64,000 bases of DNA from contig JACOEH010000001.1 of the NCBI GenBank assembly GCA_024998685.1, positions 1 through 64,000 on the forward strand. The letters run 5' to 3'. A program made the translations under genes and the position numbers. Source of the DNA: Nitrospira sp. (GTDB lineage Bacteria > Nitrospirota > Nitrospiria > Nitrospirales > Nitrospiraceae). Positions 41,164-52,788 of the stretch are shown piece after piece (position 1 is the first letter of the stretch; every line of letters begins with the position of its first letter). Below the pieces are notes generated by a model. It was not told the DNA's origin and made no database searches. It saw only the letters and a program-made list of their open reading frames with translations.

Positions 41164-41805
41164 TTATTTCCGGTTCACCAGGCCCGGAAGCAGCTGGCTC
41201 AAGCCATCGGTGAGAAATTCTATTCCCACGGCTGCCAGTATCAATCCAAGCAAGCGGGTGACGATGTTGATGCCTGTCGCGCCCAACATGGCTCTTATTC
41301 GACCCGAAAGGCGCAGGGCGATCCATACTGAGCCGGCGACGCAAAGGACCGTGAGAAAAAGCATGGCCATATCAAACCAGGTGGTAGCCTGGTCGGCATA
41401 GATGATCACGGTGCTGATCGCGCCGGGTCCCGCTACAAGCGGAATGCCCAAAGGAACGACGGCCACCTCGTCGCGCACTGCGGCCTCCTTCGATTCTTCC
41501 ATCGTGTGATGGGTCGGATTCGGTCGAGCTTGCAGCATGGCGATGGCCATCAAGAGGATCAGGATTCCCCCGCCGGCGCGGAATGAGGCCATGCGAATTC
41601 CGAATAAATGGAGGATGGCCTCTCCCAGGAACATGGCTGATAGAAGGACGATCACCACTGTTGTGGCGGTGAGACGCGCCGTGTGTCGCCGCTGTTCCTC
41701 GGTTTGCCGGTTGGTCAGGCTTATAAAAAGCGGCGTGACCCCGATCGGATTGGCGATGACGAACAATGCCGTGGCATTGTGCGCATAGGTACCCCAGTCA
41801 TGCAT
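41164..41805 (-). CDS. MarC-family (UPF0056) membrane protein
   Basis: ALFVIANPIGVTPLFISLTNRQTEEQRRHTARLTA...VPLGIPLVAGPGAISTVIIYADQ. Confidence 0.9.
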   Translation of the reverse strand: MHDWGTYAHNATALFVIANPIGVTPLFISLTNRQTEEQRRHTARLTATTVVIVLLSAMFLGEAILHLFGIRMASFRAGGGILILLMAIAMLQARPNPTHHTMEESKEAAVRDEVAVVPLGIPLVAGPGAISTVIIYADQATTWFDMAMLFLTVLCVAGSVWIALRLSGRIRAMLGATGINIVTRLLGLILAAVGIEFLTDGLSQLLPGLVNRK

Positions 41806-41872
41806 CGATAACTCCCTCGTCCGTGAGTGATGAATGGCGGCGGGTGCATCCGGACTTTAGCCTTCTGTCGAG

Positions 41873-43087
41873 ATGGCTGACAACATGAATCGACAGGAAT
41901 CGAGCCCGTTCATTCTCACGATCAACGGAGGATCGTCCAGCATCAAGTTTGCTCTGTTTCGGGCTGTGGATTCCTCCGCGCCGGTGACACGCGGCATGGT
42001 CGATCGGATCGGCCTGCCGAACAGCGAAATGCGCATCACAGATGTTGCCACGCAGCAACTGAGCCGTAGGACCGTTCTCGCACCGGATCATCGGACCTGC
42101 GTCGGGTTTATAACCGAATGGTTGGAGGAGCAGGTCGGTATGGGGCGACTCTGTGCCGTCGGGCATCGTGTCGTCCATGGCGGGAAGACCTATAGCGGCC
42201 CCGAACGAGTGACGCCCGAGTTGTTGGCGGAGCTTCGTCGGCTATGCCCCTACAGCCCTGAGCATCTACCGGCGGAAATTACTTTGATCGAATCGTTTCG
42301 TCAGTATGATTCGACTCTTGCTCAAGTCGCCTGTTTCGATACGGCATTTCACCGGGACATGCCGCTGGTCGCGCGACTGCTGCCGATTCCGAGGCGGTAT
42401 GAGAAGCTGGGTATTCAACGCTATGGGTTTCACGGGTTGTCGTATGCGTTTCTTATGCGAGAGTTGGCGAGATTGGGTGCGCCTGATGAGGCCGAGGGCC
42501 GCGTCATTCTAGCCCATCTGGGAAACGGCGCGAGCATGGCGGCGGTCAAGAATGGACAGGCGTTGGATACGACGATGGGTTTCACTCCCGCGTCCGGCTT
42601 TCCCATGAGCCGTCGATCAGGCGACCTCGATCCAGGGTTGGTCTCATACTTCGCGAGAACGGAAGGCATGACCGCGGACCGGTTTCACAAGATGGTGAAC
42701 ACGGAATCGGGCTTGCTCGGCATCTCGGAGATCAGTTCCGACATGCGGGACTTACTCAAGCAAGAGCAAAATGATTCACGAGCGGCCGAGGCGATAGAGT
42801 TGTTTTGTTATCAGGCCAGAAAATGGATCGGTGCGTTGGCTGCGGCGTTGGGTGGGTTGGACACCTTGGTCTTCAGTGCCGGGATCGGGGAACATTCTCC
42901 GGCGATTCGAGCGCGTATCTGCGCGGGATTGGAATTCCTGGGCATCGACATCAATGAACCGGCCAATGAAACCGATCAACCGGTTATTTCATCCGAAGAA
43001 AGCCGAGTGAAGGTGCGCGTGATCCCCACTGATGAAGAACGGGAGATTGCGGAGGCTGTTGCTCGATTACTCGGCAAGGGAACGTGA
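41873..43087 (+). CDS. ackA: Acetate kinase
   Basis: [87 protein letters not shown]. Confidence 0.95.
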   Translation: MADNMNRQESSPFILTINGGSSSIKFALFRAVDSSAPVTRGMVDRIGLPNSEMRITDVATQQLSRRTVLAPDHRTCVGFITEWLEEQVGMGRLCAVGHRVVHGGKTYSGPERVTPELLAELRRLCPYSPEHLPAEITLIESFRQYDSTLAQVACFDTAFHRDMPLVARLLPIPRRYEKLGIQRYGFHGLSYAFLMRELARLGAPDEAEGRVILAHLGNGASMAAVKNGQALDTTMGFTPASGFPMSRRSGDLDPGLVSYFARTEGMTADRFHKMVNTESGLLGISEISSDMRDLLKQEQNDSRAAEAIELFCYQARKWIGALAAALGGLDTLVFSAGIGEHSPAIRARICAGLEFLGIDINEPANETDQPVISSEESRVKVRVIPTDEEREIAEAVARLLGKGT

Positions 43088-43104
43088 ATCACCGAGAGGA
43101 GACG

Positions 43105-45540
43105 ATGATGAAGAAAGAACATACACCGCCGTTGAATGCCGCCTTACTGAAGCAGATGGATGCCTATTGGCGGGCCGCCAATTATCTTTCGGTAGGACAG
43201 ATCTATCTGCTCGACAATCCGTTGCTGCGAAAACCCTTGACGCTCGAGCACATCAAACCGCGCCTATTGGGCCATTGGGGAACGACGCCGGGACTGAATT
43301 TCATCTATGTCCATCTGAATCGGATCATCAAACGGGACGACCTGGATATGATCTTTATCTGCGGGCCGGGCCATGGCGGTCCCGCGGTCGTGGCGAACGT
43401 CTATCTCGAGGGCACCTACAGCGAGGTGTATCCGGACGTGAGTCAGGACGAAGAAGGCATGAAGCGCCTGTTTCGGCAGTTTTCCTTCCCCGGCGGAATC
43501 CCGAGTCATGTCGCGCCCGAGACGCCGGGCTCGATCCATGAGGGCGGAGAATTGGGGTATGCGCTGTCCCATGCCTTTGGGGCCGCCTTCGACAATCCCG
43601 ACCTGATCGTGGCCTGTGTCATCGGCGACGGAGAGGCGGAGACAGGTCCGTTGGCCGCCTCATGGCATTCGAATAAGTTCCTCAATCCCGTCACCGATGG
43701 AGCCGTGCTGCCGATCCTGCACTTGAACGGCTACAAGATTGCGAATCCGACCATCCTGGCACGGATCGGTCATGACGAGCTGCACAGCCTGCTCATCGGA
43801 TACGGCTATGAACCGTACTATGTCGAAGGCTCAGAGCCGGAACCGATGCATCAAGCGATGGCGGGCACATTGGATGCGGTGTTGGCGCATATCAAGTCGA
43901 TCCAACGAGAGGCTCGGCAAAAAACGACTGAAGGCAAGGAACTTCCCGCTCGGCCACGGTGTCCCATGATCGTCTTGCGCAGTCCCAAAGGATGGACCGG
44001 GCCCAAGGAGGTCGACGGCAAGAAAACAGAAGGCTCTTGGCGATCGCATCAAGTGCCGATGGCGGAGATGGTGTCCCAACCGGCCCATATCGGGCTCTTG
44101 GAATCCTGGATGAAAAGCTATCGACCGGATGAGTTGTTCGATGTGAACGGCACCTTGATGCCCGAACTGACCGCGCTCGCACCGCCGGGACAGCGTCGGA
44201 TGGGGGCCAACCCGCATGCCAACGGCGGATTGCTGCTGCGGAACCTTCGTCTCCCCGATTTCCGCGACTATGCCGTGGACGTGTCGATGCCGGGCGCCGT
44301 CGTCGGCGAGGCGACCAAGGTACTGGGCGCGTTTTTACGCGACACGATTACCAAGAACATGCGCAATCGGAATTTCCGTATCATGGCTCCCGACGAGCTC
44401 ACCTCGAACCGGCTCGGCGCCGTGCTGGAGGTCTCGGATCGGGTCTGGCTGGCGGAACGGGAGCCGGACGACGATCATCTCGGTCCGGACGGCCGCTCGA
44501 TGGAAATCCTGAGCGAACATACGTGCCAAGGCTGGCTCGAAGGTTATCTGCTCACGGGTCGGCACGGATTGTTTACGACCTACGAAGCCTTCGTCCATAT
44601 CGTCGATTCAATGTTCAACCAGCATGCCAAGTGGCTCAAGACCGCTCATGAGATTTCTTGGCGGCGGCCCATCGCCTCGCTGAATTACTTGCTGACGTCC
44701 CACGTCTGGCGGCAGGACCACAACGGGTTCTCCCATCAAGATCCGGGTTTCATCGACCATGTCGTGAACAAGAAGGCCGATGTGATCCGGGTCTATCTGC
44801 CGCCGGATGCCAATTGTCTGCTGTCGGTCATGGACCACTGCCTGCGCAGCCGCGATTACGTCAACGTGATCGTCGCCGGCAAGCAGCCGGCCCTGCAGTA
44901 TCTCGACATGGATACGGCGGTGAAACATTGCACGGCCGGCATCGGGATTTGGGAATGGGCGAGCAACGACAAGGGCGGGGAGCCGGACGTGGTGATGGGC
45001 TGCGCCGGAGACGTGCCCACGCTGGAAACGCTCGCGGCCGTGCAGCTCCTGCGCGAATATGTGCCGTCGCTCAAGATCCGGGTCGTCAACGTGGTCGATC
45101 TGATGAAGTTGCAGGACAAAAACGAGCATCCGCACGGGTTGCCGGATAAGCATTTCGATACATTCTTCACCACCGACAAGCCGATCATCTTCGCCTATCA
45201 CGGCTATCCATGGTTGATTCATCGGCTCACCTATCGACGGACCAATCACAAGAATCTGCACGTGCGCGGTTACAAGGAAGAGGGCACGACCACCACGCCG
45301 TTCGACATGGTCTTCCTGAACGACATGGACCGGTATCACCTGGCTTCCGACGTGATCGAACGCGTCGGCTTGGGATCGGCGGCGGCCTATGCGAAACAGG
45401 CCATCCGCGACAAGCGGATCGAACACACGGAATACATCAGGAAGCACGGAGAAGACAGGCCGGAGATCCGTGAATGGAAATGGGATGTGAGTAAAAGCTT
45501 CATGGGAAGGGCGCGGCCGCCGACGAATGCGACCGACTGA
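43105..45540 (+). CDS. xfp: Phosphoketolase
   Basis: [95 protein letters not shown]-like [19 protein letters not shown]. Confidence 0.97.
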   Translation: MMKKEHTPPLNAALLKQMDAYWRAANYLSVGQIYLLDNPLLRKPLTLEHIKPRLLGHWGTTPGLNFIYVHLNRIIKRDDLDMIFICGPGHGGPAVVANVYLEGTYSEVYPDVSQDEEGMKRLFRQFSFPGGIPSHVAPETPGSIHEGGELGYALSHAFGAAFDNPDLIVACVIGDGEAETGPLAASWHSNKFLNPVTDGAVLPILHLNGYKIANPTILARIGHDELHSLLIGYGYEPYYVEGSEPEPMHQAMAGTLDAVLAHIKSIQREARQKTTEGKELPARPRCPMIVLRSPKGWTGPKEVDGKKTEGSWRSHQVPMAEMVSQPAHIGLLESWMKSYRPDELFDVNGTLMPELTALAPPGQRRMGANPHANGGLLLRNLRLPDFRDYAVDVSMPGAVVGEATKVLGAFLRDTITKNMRNRNFRIMAPDELTSNRLGAVLEVSDRVWLAEREPDDDHLGPDGRSMEILSEHTCQGWLEGYLLTGRHGLFTTYEAFVHIVDSMFNQHAKWLKTAHEISWRRPIASLNYLLTSHVWRQDHNGFSHQDPGFIDHVVNKKADVIRVYLPPDANCLLSVMDHCLRSRDYVNVIVAGKQPALQYLDMDTAVKHCTAGIGIWEWASNDKGGEPDVVMGCAGDVPTLETLAAVQLLREYVPSLKIRVVNVVDLMKLQDKNEHPHGLPDKHFDTFFTTDKPIIFAYHGYPWLIHRLTYRRTNHKNLHVRGYKEEGTTTTPFDMVFLNDMDRYHLASDVIERVGLGSAAAYAKQAIRDKRIEHTEYIRKHGEDRPEIREWKWDVSKSFMGRARPPTNATD

Positions 45541-45676
45541 TCATCCCTTCGCCGCATGCCCATCGCGTCTTTCGTTATGCCGACATGATTGAAGACGCCT
45601 CCACCGATCGGCTGTGATGCGCGAGAAAACCATGTGAATTTCCCACCGGAAATATGCTATTGGAAACGCGCTGGGC

Positions 45677-46690
45677 TTGCATCACACGAGAACTTCGGAT
45701 TGGAGGAACGGCATGGGTCGGCGAGTTCTGTATGATCGGTGTATCGTCGGGATAGTGGCCAGTCTTTGTCTGCTGGGAGGAAATGTCTACGCAGGCGATT
45801 CAAACGATAAGAAGACGGATGATCCGACGATAAAAGAGGTGCTGGATTGTCGGTATCGGCAAGCGTCCGAGCTTTCCGAAGGAAAATCGACGAGTGAGGT
45901 ATTTCCATCGGACGATCTCTTTCGTCCTCTCTTGGCCGATCCGAAACAGCCGCAATTCTTTGCCCTCTGGCAGTCCCAGCAATCGCTCAATGAGCGGACC
46001 TCTACGAGCATCGGGTCGGTCGGCTTTGGGGAGAATTTCGGGTTTTACACCAGGCGCCAAGGATGTAATGGATGGCAGGTCAGCCTCCTCACTGGGATAT
46101 TCGCGCAGTTTGACTTGGATACGTCGAATACCGCGTTCATCAATGTCGATTTCAATGTCGGCGTCCCACTGACCTGGCGCCATGGAAACTGGTCTGGGCG
46201 CCTGCGCTTTTATCACCAGAGCAGTCATATTGGGAGTGAGTTCCTGGGAGCCCACCCCGGTTTTCAGTCCATCGGCCTCAAGTTCGAGGAAGTCGATATG
46301 ATTGTGTCTTATGACTTCCGGAAATGGATGCGTCTGTATGGGGGAGGAGCCGTGAAGATCAAGGTCGAACCGTCCACGATCGACCGCGGCACAATGCACT
46401 GGGGATTCGAAGCGCGGACACCGACACCATGGGGCCGATTCGATGGTTTTGGTCTGCTCACGAATCCGATTCTCTTCACGCCTGTCGCGACGGCGGACTT
46501 TAAGTCCGTCGAGGCGCAGGATTGGTATATCAACACCAATCTGTTGATGGGTTTCGATATGTTCCGGGCCGGATCGTTCAAACGCTTTCGAATTCTCTTC
46601 AACTACTATCGCGGATACAATCCCTATGGGCAATTCTTCTATTCGCAGAAGACGGAATCGTTCGGACTCGGCGCTTATTTTGCGTTTTAG
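45677..46690 (+). CDS. DUF1207-like outer-membrane protein
   Basis: EVFPSDDLFRPLLADPKQPQFFALWQS...GFGENFGFYTRRQG...VDFNVGVPLTWRHGNWSGRLRFYHQSSHIGSEFL. Confidence 0.8.
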   Translation: MHHTRTSDWRNGMGRRVLYDRCIVGIVASLCLLGGNVYAGDSNDKKTDDPTIKEVLDCRYRQASELSEGKSTSEVFPSDDLFRPLLADPKQPQFFALWQSQQSLNERTSTSIGSVGFGENFGFYTRRQGCNGWQVSLLTGIFAQFDLDTSNTAFINVDFNVGVPLTWRHGNWSGRLRFYHQSSHIGSEFLGAHPGFQSIGLKFEEVDMIVSYDFRKWMRLYGGGAVKIKVEPSTIDRGTMHWGFEARTPTPWGRFDGFGLLTNPILFTPVATADFKSVEAQDWYINTNLLMGFDMFRAGSFKRFRILFNYYRGYNPYGQFFYSQKTESFGLGAYFAF

Positions 46691-46738
46691 CAGCTCTCCG
46701 GTCGCGATCCGGATCGGTCTACGGAAGGAGCGAGGGCG

Positions 46739-48541
46739 ATGAACAAAAAAGTCTCTTTCTCTATTTGGTACATCCTTCTCGCCGTCATGGCGGTGGTGTT
46801 CGTGCATGACTTCATTCTTGCCCTCAACAAAGTCGAAGAACTCCCCTACAGTGAATTCAAGAGGCTGGTGACCGACGGCAAGGTGGCGGAAGTCTCGGTG
46901 ACCAACCAAGTGCTGACCGGAAAATTGAAGCCTGAGGGTGAATCCAAAGAACAAAAAGCCTTTGCGACCGTGCGGGTCGAGGATCCGGATCTCGTCCGTG
47001 AGCTCAACCGACATGGAGTGACTTTTACCGGCGTCATCGAATCCACCTTTTGGCGGGATCTCCTGTCGTGGGTGATTCCAGTCGCCCTCTTTGCAGGCAT
47101 CTGGTTTTTCATCTTTCGCCGGTTTGGGCAAGCCCAAGGCGGCTTCATGCAGGTCGGGCAATCCAAAGCGAAGATCTATGTGGAGAAGGACATCAAGGTG
47201 ACGTTCGCGGATGTCGCCGGGGTCGATGAGGCCAAGGAGGAACTGCAGGAAGTCATTGAGTTCCTGAAGACACCGGAAAAATTCACCAAACTAGGCGGCA
47301 AAATTCCTAAGGGCATTTTACTCGTCGGACCACCCGGGACCGGCAAAACGCTGCTGGCCCGTGCCGTGGCCGGTGAAGCCGGCGTGACGTTCTTCAGCAT
47401 CAGCGGCTCGGAGTTCGTCGAAATGTTCGTCGGGGTCGGCGCGGCGCGAGTTCGTGATCTGTTCGAACAAGCCAAGGGCAAAGCTCCCTGCATTATTTTC
47501 ATCGATGAACTGGATGCGCTCGGAAAAGCGCGTGGCGCGGGGCCCATGGGGCATGAGGAGCGGGAGCAAACGCTCAATCAGTTGCTGGTCGAGATGGATG
47601 GCTTCGATCCTCGCATCGGGGTCATTCTCATGGCGGCGACCAATCGACCCGAGATTCTTGACCCTGCGTTGCTTCGGGCCGGCCGGTTCGATCGTCATGT
47701 GGTGGTTGACCGCCCGGACAAGATCGGTCGCCTCGCCATTCTTCGTGTGCATGCCAAACAAGTGGCGCTTGGTCCCGACGCCGATCTGGAAAACATCGCA
47801 GCGATGACCCCCGGGTTTTCCGGAGCCGATTTGGCCAACATCATCAATGAGGCGGCATTGCTGGCGGTGCGCCGTGGCAAGGATCAGGTCGGTATTTCTG
47901 AATTACAGGAGGCGGTCGAGCGAGTCATCGCCGGCTTGGAAAAGAAAAATCGTGTCCTGAATAAGATGGAAAAGGAGCGGGTGGCCTACCATGAGACGGG
48001 CCATGCACTCATTGCCATGTCTTTGCCGGGGATGGATCAGGTGCAGAAAATATCCATCATTCCTCGAGGCGTGGCGGCGCTCGGCTATACGTTGCAACTT
48101 CCGACGGAAGACCGGTTTCTGATGACGAAATCGGAATTGGAGAATAAGGTCGCTGTGTTACTCGGTGGGCGGATTGCCGAAGAAACGATCTTCGGCGAGG
48201 CCTCTACGGGAGCGCAGAACGATCTTGTGAAGGCTACGGACATTGCGAAAAGCATGGTGAAGGCCTACGGGATGAGCGAGAAACTGGGCACTATCACGTT
48301 AGAGCGGGAGCGACAGCCTCAATTCCTTCAGCTTCCGATCGCTTCCGAAAAGGGCGATTATTCCGAAGAGACCGCCCGGGAAATAGACTGCGAGGTACGG
48401 CGGATCGTTGATGAGCAGTACGGACGGGTGAGGCGATTGCTGGTAGATCGGAAAGCGGCGCTTCAACAAGGAGCACTGCTACTGTTGGAACGAGAAGTAA
48501 TAACCGGTGCAGAGCTCAAAGCCATCTTGGTGGCGACGTGA
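46739..48541 (+). CDS. ftsH: ATP-dependent zinc metalloprotease FtsH
   Basis: [65 protein letters not shown] zinc site, [21 protein letters not shown]. Confidence 0.97.
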   Translation: MNKKVSFSIWYILLAVMAVVFVHDFILALNKVEELPYSEFKRLVTDGKVAEVSVTNQVLTGKLKPEGESKEQKAFATVRVEDPDLVRELNRHGVTFTGVIESTFWRDLLSWVIPVALFAGIWFFIFRRFGQAQGGFMQVGQSKAKIYVEKDIKVTFADVAGVDEAKEELQEVIEFLKTPEKFTKLGGKIPKGILLVGPPGTGKTLLARAVAGEAGVTFFSISGSEFVEMFVGVGAARVRDLFEQAKGKAPCIIFIDELDALGKARGAGPMGHEEREQTLNQLLVEMDGFDPRIGVILMAATNRPEILDPALLRAGRFDRHVVVDRPDKIGRLAILRVHAKQVALGPDADLENIAAMTPGFSGADLANIINEAALLAVRRGKDQVGISELQEAVERVIAGLEKKNRVLNKMEKERVAYHETGHALIAMSLPGMDQVQKISIIPRGVAALGYTLQLPTEDRFLMTKSELENKVAVLLGGRIAEETIFGEASTGAQNDLVKATDIAKSMVKAYGMSEKLGTITLERERQPQFLQLPIASEKGDYSEETAREIDCEVRRIVDEQYGRVRRLLVDRKAALQQGALLLLEREVITGAELKAILVAT

Positions 48542-48579
48542 ACCGAGCATCACGACTCCCGTGCGGCAGTCGGAAATGA

Positions 48580-49701
48580 TTGCGAGTGAACCCGATGGAA
48601 CAGGCAACCATCTCCGTCAAAGATAATGTGATTCACTGCCGAGGGGCTTGGACCCTTCCCAACTTGTCTCAACTGGAGCGGGGAGGTCGAGCCCTTCGAT
48701 GGCCTGATACCCCCGCCGTACTCTACGATGCCGGCGAAGTGACCGCTATGGATACGGGCGGTGCGCTCATACTGCAGCGCTGCATCGACGGCATGCGGCG
48801 CAAGGGGCAGCAGACCGCTCTCCAAGGATTGAAACCGGAATTCGCCGAATTGCTCAGGAAAGTAGAAGCTCAGTGGTCTCAGCCCGAGCGAGAGGTCTCG
48901 GCCGGTACGAGGTGGGTGGACGGTCTCGCGCGTGCCGTGCAGTCTCGGCAAGTGTCCGCGATTCGCGCGCTCGCATTCGTCGGAGAAAGCACCATCGCAT
49001 TCAGCCGAGCGCTGATACGACCACATTCCATTCGATGGCGGTCGCTCTTGCGGATCGTTGAACTGGACGGCGTGCGAGCCTTACCGATCACCGGCCTATT
49101 GACGTTTCTGGTTGGTATCGTGATCGCCTATCAGGCGGCTGAACAGCTCCGCAAGCTCGGCACGAACATTTTTATCGTGGATCTGGTCGGCATCTCGCTC
49201 TTGCGTGAAATTGCCCCGTTGATCGTGGCGATTCTCATCGCGGGCCGTTCGGGATCGGCCTATGCGGCGGAAATCGGCACGATGAAAGTCACGGAAGAAT
49301 TGGACGCCGTGCGTACGTTGGGCATCTCGCCTATGAACCTTCTCGTGCTGCCGAGAGCGTTGGCCCTGGTCATCGCGCTTCCTTTGTTGACGGCATACGC
49401 GGATGTCGTGGGCGTGTTCGGCGGCATGCTGATTGCCTTAGGGGAGCTCAATGTGAGTTTCGTAGAGTTTATCGCTCGATTCGAAGAAGCTGTTCCGGTA
49501 CGACATTTTCTCATCGGCTTGGGAAAGGCACCGTTCTTCGCGGCGCTCATCGCCTTGGTGGGCTGTTATCAAGGATTTCAGATCAGAGGCGGTGTAGACG
49601 ATGTCGGTCGACACACCACCATCAGTGTCGTGCAGGGGATTTTTTTGGTGATCGTGTTCGATGCGATCTGCAGCATTCTCCTCAATTGGTGGGATCTTTA
49701 A
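48580..49701 (+). CDS. MlaE-family ABC permease with N-terminal STAS (MlaB-like) domain
   Basis: N-terminal STAS-like segment AVLYDAGEVTAMDTGGALILQRCIDGMRRKGQ; GIVIAYQAAEQLRKLGTNIFIVDLVGISLLREIAPLIVAILIAGRSGSAYAAEIGTMKVTEELDAVRTLG. Confidence 0.95.
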   Translation: MRVNPMEQATISVKDNVIHCRGAWTLPNLSQLERGGRALRWPDTPAVLYDAGEVTAMDTGGALILQRCIDGMRRKGQQTALQGLKPEFAELLRKVEAQWSQPEREVSAGTRWVDGLARAVQSRQVSAIRALAFVGESTIAFSRALIRPHSIRWRSLLRIVELDGVRALPITGLLTFLVGIVIAYQAAEQLRKLGTNIFIVDLVGISLLREIAPLIVAILIAGRSGSAYAAEIGTMKVTEELDAVRTLGISPMNLLVLPRALALVIALPLLTAYADVVGVFGGMLIALGELNVSFVEFIARFEEAVPVRHFLIGLGKAPFFAALIALVGCYQGFQIRGGVDDVGRHTTISVVQGIFLVIVFDAICSILLNWWDL

Positions 49702-49734
49702 TGGTGGTAGACATCCGCCGAGAGGTGGCTCTAA

Positions 49735-50544
49735 ATGCCGTCGGCTACGAACATTGAGGCACCGGTGATCGAAGTGAACCATGTCGCGACGAAGTTCGGA
49801 CAGGCTGTCGTGCATGAGGATGTCAGTCTGTCTATTCGGCGGGGTGAAATCTTCGCGATTGCGGGCGGCAATGGGAGCGGCAAGACCACCTTATTGCGGG
49901 AAATTATAGGCTTGATCACGCCTTCGTCAGGCACGATACGGTTGTTCGGAATAGACAGCCGACGATTGGAAGCGGGCGACGGCCATCCGATCCATCGCCG
50001 ATTCGGTGTGATGTTCCAGCATGGCGCGCTGTTCAGCTCCTTCACGCTGGCGGAGAACGTCGCTGTGCCGTTGCGCGAGCATACGACGTTGAGCACCGGC
50101 TTAATCCGCGATATCGTCGCCGCCAAAATTGCGATGGTGGGATTACCGCTAGACAGCGCCGACAAATATCCCAACGAACTCAGCGGAGGGATGCAGAGAC
50201 GGGCCGCGCTCGCCCGAGCGATCGTCATGGATCCGGAGTTGTTGTTTCTCGACGAACCGACGGCCGGGCTCGATCCGATCATCGCTGCAGCATTTGACGA
50301 TCTCGTCCTCTCGTTGAAGAGTCTCCATGGACTGACGGTGGTAATGGTGACACACGACCTGGATTCACTGTGGCGGATCGCCGATCGTGTGGCGGTGCTC
50401 GGTGGTGGAAAGGTGTTAGGGATCGGCACGATGCAGGAGTTGTCTCAATCGGACGACCCTGTCATCCGTGAATACTTTCAAGGTCCACGCGGGAGGTCGG
50501 CAAGCGAACAGGCGATATGGAACCACAGAAGTCGTGAAGCGTGA
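49735..50544 (+). CDS. MlaF-like ABC transporter ATP-binding protein
   Basis: FAIAGGNGSGKTTLLREIIGL, GVMFQHGALFSSFTLAENVAVPL, ELSGGMQRRAALARAIVMDPELLFLDEPTAGLDPI. Confidence 0.95.
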   Translation: MPSATNIEAPVIEVNHVATKFGQAVVHEDVSLSIRRGEIFAIAGGNGSGKTTLLREIIGLITPSSGTIRLFGIDSRRLEAGDGHPIHRRFGVMFQHGALFSSFTLAENVAVPLREHTTLSTGLIRDIVAAKIAMVGLPLDSADKYPNELSGGMQRRAALARAIVMDPELLFLDEPTAGLDPIIAAAFDDLVLSLKSLHGLTVVMVTHDLDSLWRIADRVAVLGGGKVLGIGTMQELSQSDDPVIREYFQGPRGRSASEQAIWNHRSREA

Positions 50545-50560
50545 AACGATGGAAGCGGAG

Positions 50561-50668
50561 CTTATGGCGTATAGCTGATGGATAATGGCACGGACAAGAG
50601 AGGGATTTGCCTGCATTCTTGCCCGTGGCTTTTGACCATACGCCATATGCTATCAGCCATACGCTCTT
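50561..50668. repeat. Palindromic intergenic repeat between mlaF- and mlaD-like genes
   Basis: Outer arms atggcgtatagctgatggataatgg / ccatacgccatatgctatcagccatacgc; inner arms cacggacaaga / tcttgcccgtg. Confidence 0.7.
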
Positions 50669-50679
50669 AAGGGTGCACG

Positions 50680-51642
50680 ATGGAACCCAAGGTCAACTAT
50701 ATTCTGGTCGGCTCGTTCGTGGTGTTTCTTGGAGCGGCTGTCCTGGTTGGGATTTTGTGGTTGGGGAAGACCGACTATCGCGGCTCTTACGACCGGTACG
50801 AGGCCTACATGCGGGAGTCGGTTGCAGGATTGAGCGTCAATTCCACCGTCAAATATCGTGGTGTCGACGTAGGTCGGATCAAGACCATTGCCTTGAATCC
50901 CACTAACCCGGAGGAAGTCCTGCTGACCATGGACATCATGCATGGGACGCCGATCAAGACCGACACGATCGCCGTACTCGAGACGCAGGGGCTCACCGGT
51001 CTCGCCACGATCAATTTGACGGGAGGAAGCCGAGATGCTTCCTCGTTGCAGGCTCAGGAGGGACAAACATATCCGGTCATCAAGACCGGCCCCTCTCTCT
51101 TCTTCCGCTTGGATGAAGCCGTCTCCCGTTTACTTTCAGAAGAAGGCCTGGCTCAATTGTTGGTCGATCTTAATACGGCGGCCAAAGGGGCGGCGATGGT
51201 CCTGGATGAAGACAATCGGACCATGCTGAAGCGAACGATCAAGGATCTCTCGGAGGTAGCCCAGACCATCGCCGCCCACAAGACTCAGATTGAGCAAAGC
51301 TTGAACGGTGCGGCCAGGAGCGCCGACAATCTTGTCAAACTGACGGCGTCGTTGAATGCGGAGGTTCCGACCTTACTCGCCGGAATCAACAAGAGCGTTG
51401 CGGCGCTGGGCACGGCCACGGACGAACTGGCTCGCACGAGCAAGACCGTCGGCGGGGTCGTCAATGAAGCCGGGCCCGAATTGCAACAGTTCACTCGACG
51501 GACTCTTCCCGAGGCCGGCTTATTGGTGACGGAGCTTCGACAGCTCACGGGAACCTTGACTCGTGTGTCGCGCGAATTGGAGCGAGAGCCGAGCTCGCTC
51601 GTGTTTGGACGAAAGCCCCCGTCACGCGGGCCGGGAGAATAA
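50680..51642 (+). CDS. MCE/MlaD-family substrate-binding protein
   Basis: YILVGSFVVFLGAAVLVGILWLG...SVAGLSVNSTVKYRGVDVGRIKTIALNPTNPEEVLLTMDI. Confidence 0.95.
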   Translation: MEPKVNYILVGSFVVFLGAAVLVGILWLGKTDYRGSYDRYEAYMRESVAGLSVNSTVKYRGVDVGRIKTIALNPTNPEEVLLTMDIMHGTPIKTDTIAVLETQGLTGLATINLTGGSRDASSLQAQEGQTYPVIKTGPSLFFRLDEAVSRLLSEEGLAQLLVDLNTAAKGAAMVLDEDNRTMLKRTIKDLSEVAQTIAAHKTQIEQSLNGAARSADNLVKLTASLNAEVPTLLAGINKSVAALGTATDELARTSKTVGGVVNEAGPELQQFTRRTLPEAGLLVTELRQLTGTLTRVSRELEREPSSLVFGRKPPSRGPGE

Positions 51643-51726
51643 TATCCGTGAAGCGTGAAGCGCAAGATAGAAAGTGAATATCTCTTATCGTTGTTTGCGA
51701 GATACGAGTAAGGTGAGAAGCAACAG

Positions 51727-52359
51727 ATGAAATATCGAATGGTACAAGCGGTATTCGTGCTGTTGCTGATGACGGTGGCTGGTTGCTTGTCGCCCCGTAC
51801 GGACTCTTCGGAGATCCATACCTATCAATTGAGCCTTGATGGATGGCCCAGCGAGGCCCATCCCGGCAAGCCTGATGGTCCGGTGCTGCTCGTGAGTCCG
51901 CCTCAAGCCGAGCCGGGATTTGAGACGCCGCGCATGGTGTATGTCAAGCGGCCCTACGAGTTGGAGTACTATGCGGTGAATCAATGGGCCGATACGCCGG
52001 TGCGCATGTTCACTCCGTTGATGGTCCAAGCGCTCAATCGGAATGGTGCATGGCGTGCCGTGATTCCACTGCCGAGCTCGATCCGCGGAGACTATCGTCT
52101 CGATACCCACGGATTTCTGTTACAACATGAATTTCTCCAACAACCCAGTCGCGTGAGGGTGATGGTCCGGACGCAGCTGGTCGATCTGAAAGAGTCGACA
52201 ATCCTGAGCACGCGGGCTTTTGAGGTCGTGGAGAACACCGCGAGTGAGAATCCCTATGGGGGAGTACAGGCTGCCAACCGAGCGATTGCCGGCTTGCTCG
52301 ATCAAATCGGCTCATGGCTTCGGCAATGCGTCCGGCATTCGCCTGAGTGCGGTCGTTGA
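51727..52359 (+). CDS. ABC-type transport auxiliary lipoprotein (PqiC/LptE-like component)
   Basis: Lipobox VAGCLSP; LLVSPPQAEPGFETPRMVYVKRPYELEYYAVNQWADTPVRMFTPLMVQAL. Confidence 0.85.
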   Translation: MKYRMVQAVFVLLLMTVAGCLSPRTDSSEIHTYQLSLDGWPSEAHPGKPDGPVLLVSPPQAEPGFETPRMVYVKRPYELEYYAVNQWADTPVRMFTPLMVQALNRNGAWRAVIPLPSSIRGDYRLDTHGFLLQHEFLQQPSRVRVMVRTQLVDLKESTILSTRAFEVVENTASENPYGGVQAANRAIAGLLDQIGSWLRQCVRHSPECGR

Positions 52360-52788
52360 TGGGTGCCGACTGCAAGTCGTCTTGAAAGATAATCTCCTCG
52401 TCTTCCGCCAGGGACCGATCCACATAAACCTCCAGCCCATACAGACTATCGAACGACGGTATCGATCCAAGACGCAATCTTCGAACAGGTGCTAGGTGGT
52501 CCCCTAGGGCCATCATCAGTATATCGACACTCCACTTCTGGTCTTGTTCGTAGGTCTGTGCAGGCCTAGAATGAACTCCCGGCATATGCTTTGGAAAACA
52601 CCCAGAAGGAAAAGCCGGCGAAGAAAGGGAGCCTATTCATCTGGGCGACGCGCTGTCGCTGACGCGCGCAAGCCGGCGGCTCTCTCGATAATAAACAGAG
52701 CGGACGCACCTCGGAATGTTCGCTGGACCGTTACGTCCGTACATTGCTTCCAATTGCCGTTTGGCTATTGACCGTTGACCAGTGACCG

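Noticed and set aside
45800-47161. 453-aa minus-strand ORF spanning the DUF1207 gene and ftsH 5' end
   Set aside because: No recognisable motifs; crosses two well-supported plus-strand genes.
52544-52771. 75-aa ORF upstream of the third kinase
   Set aside because: Basic, motif-free translation in a repeat- and promoter-containing intergenic region; not supportable.
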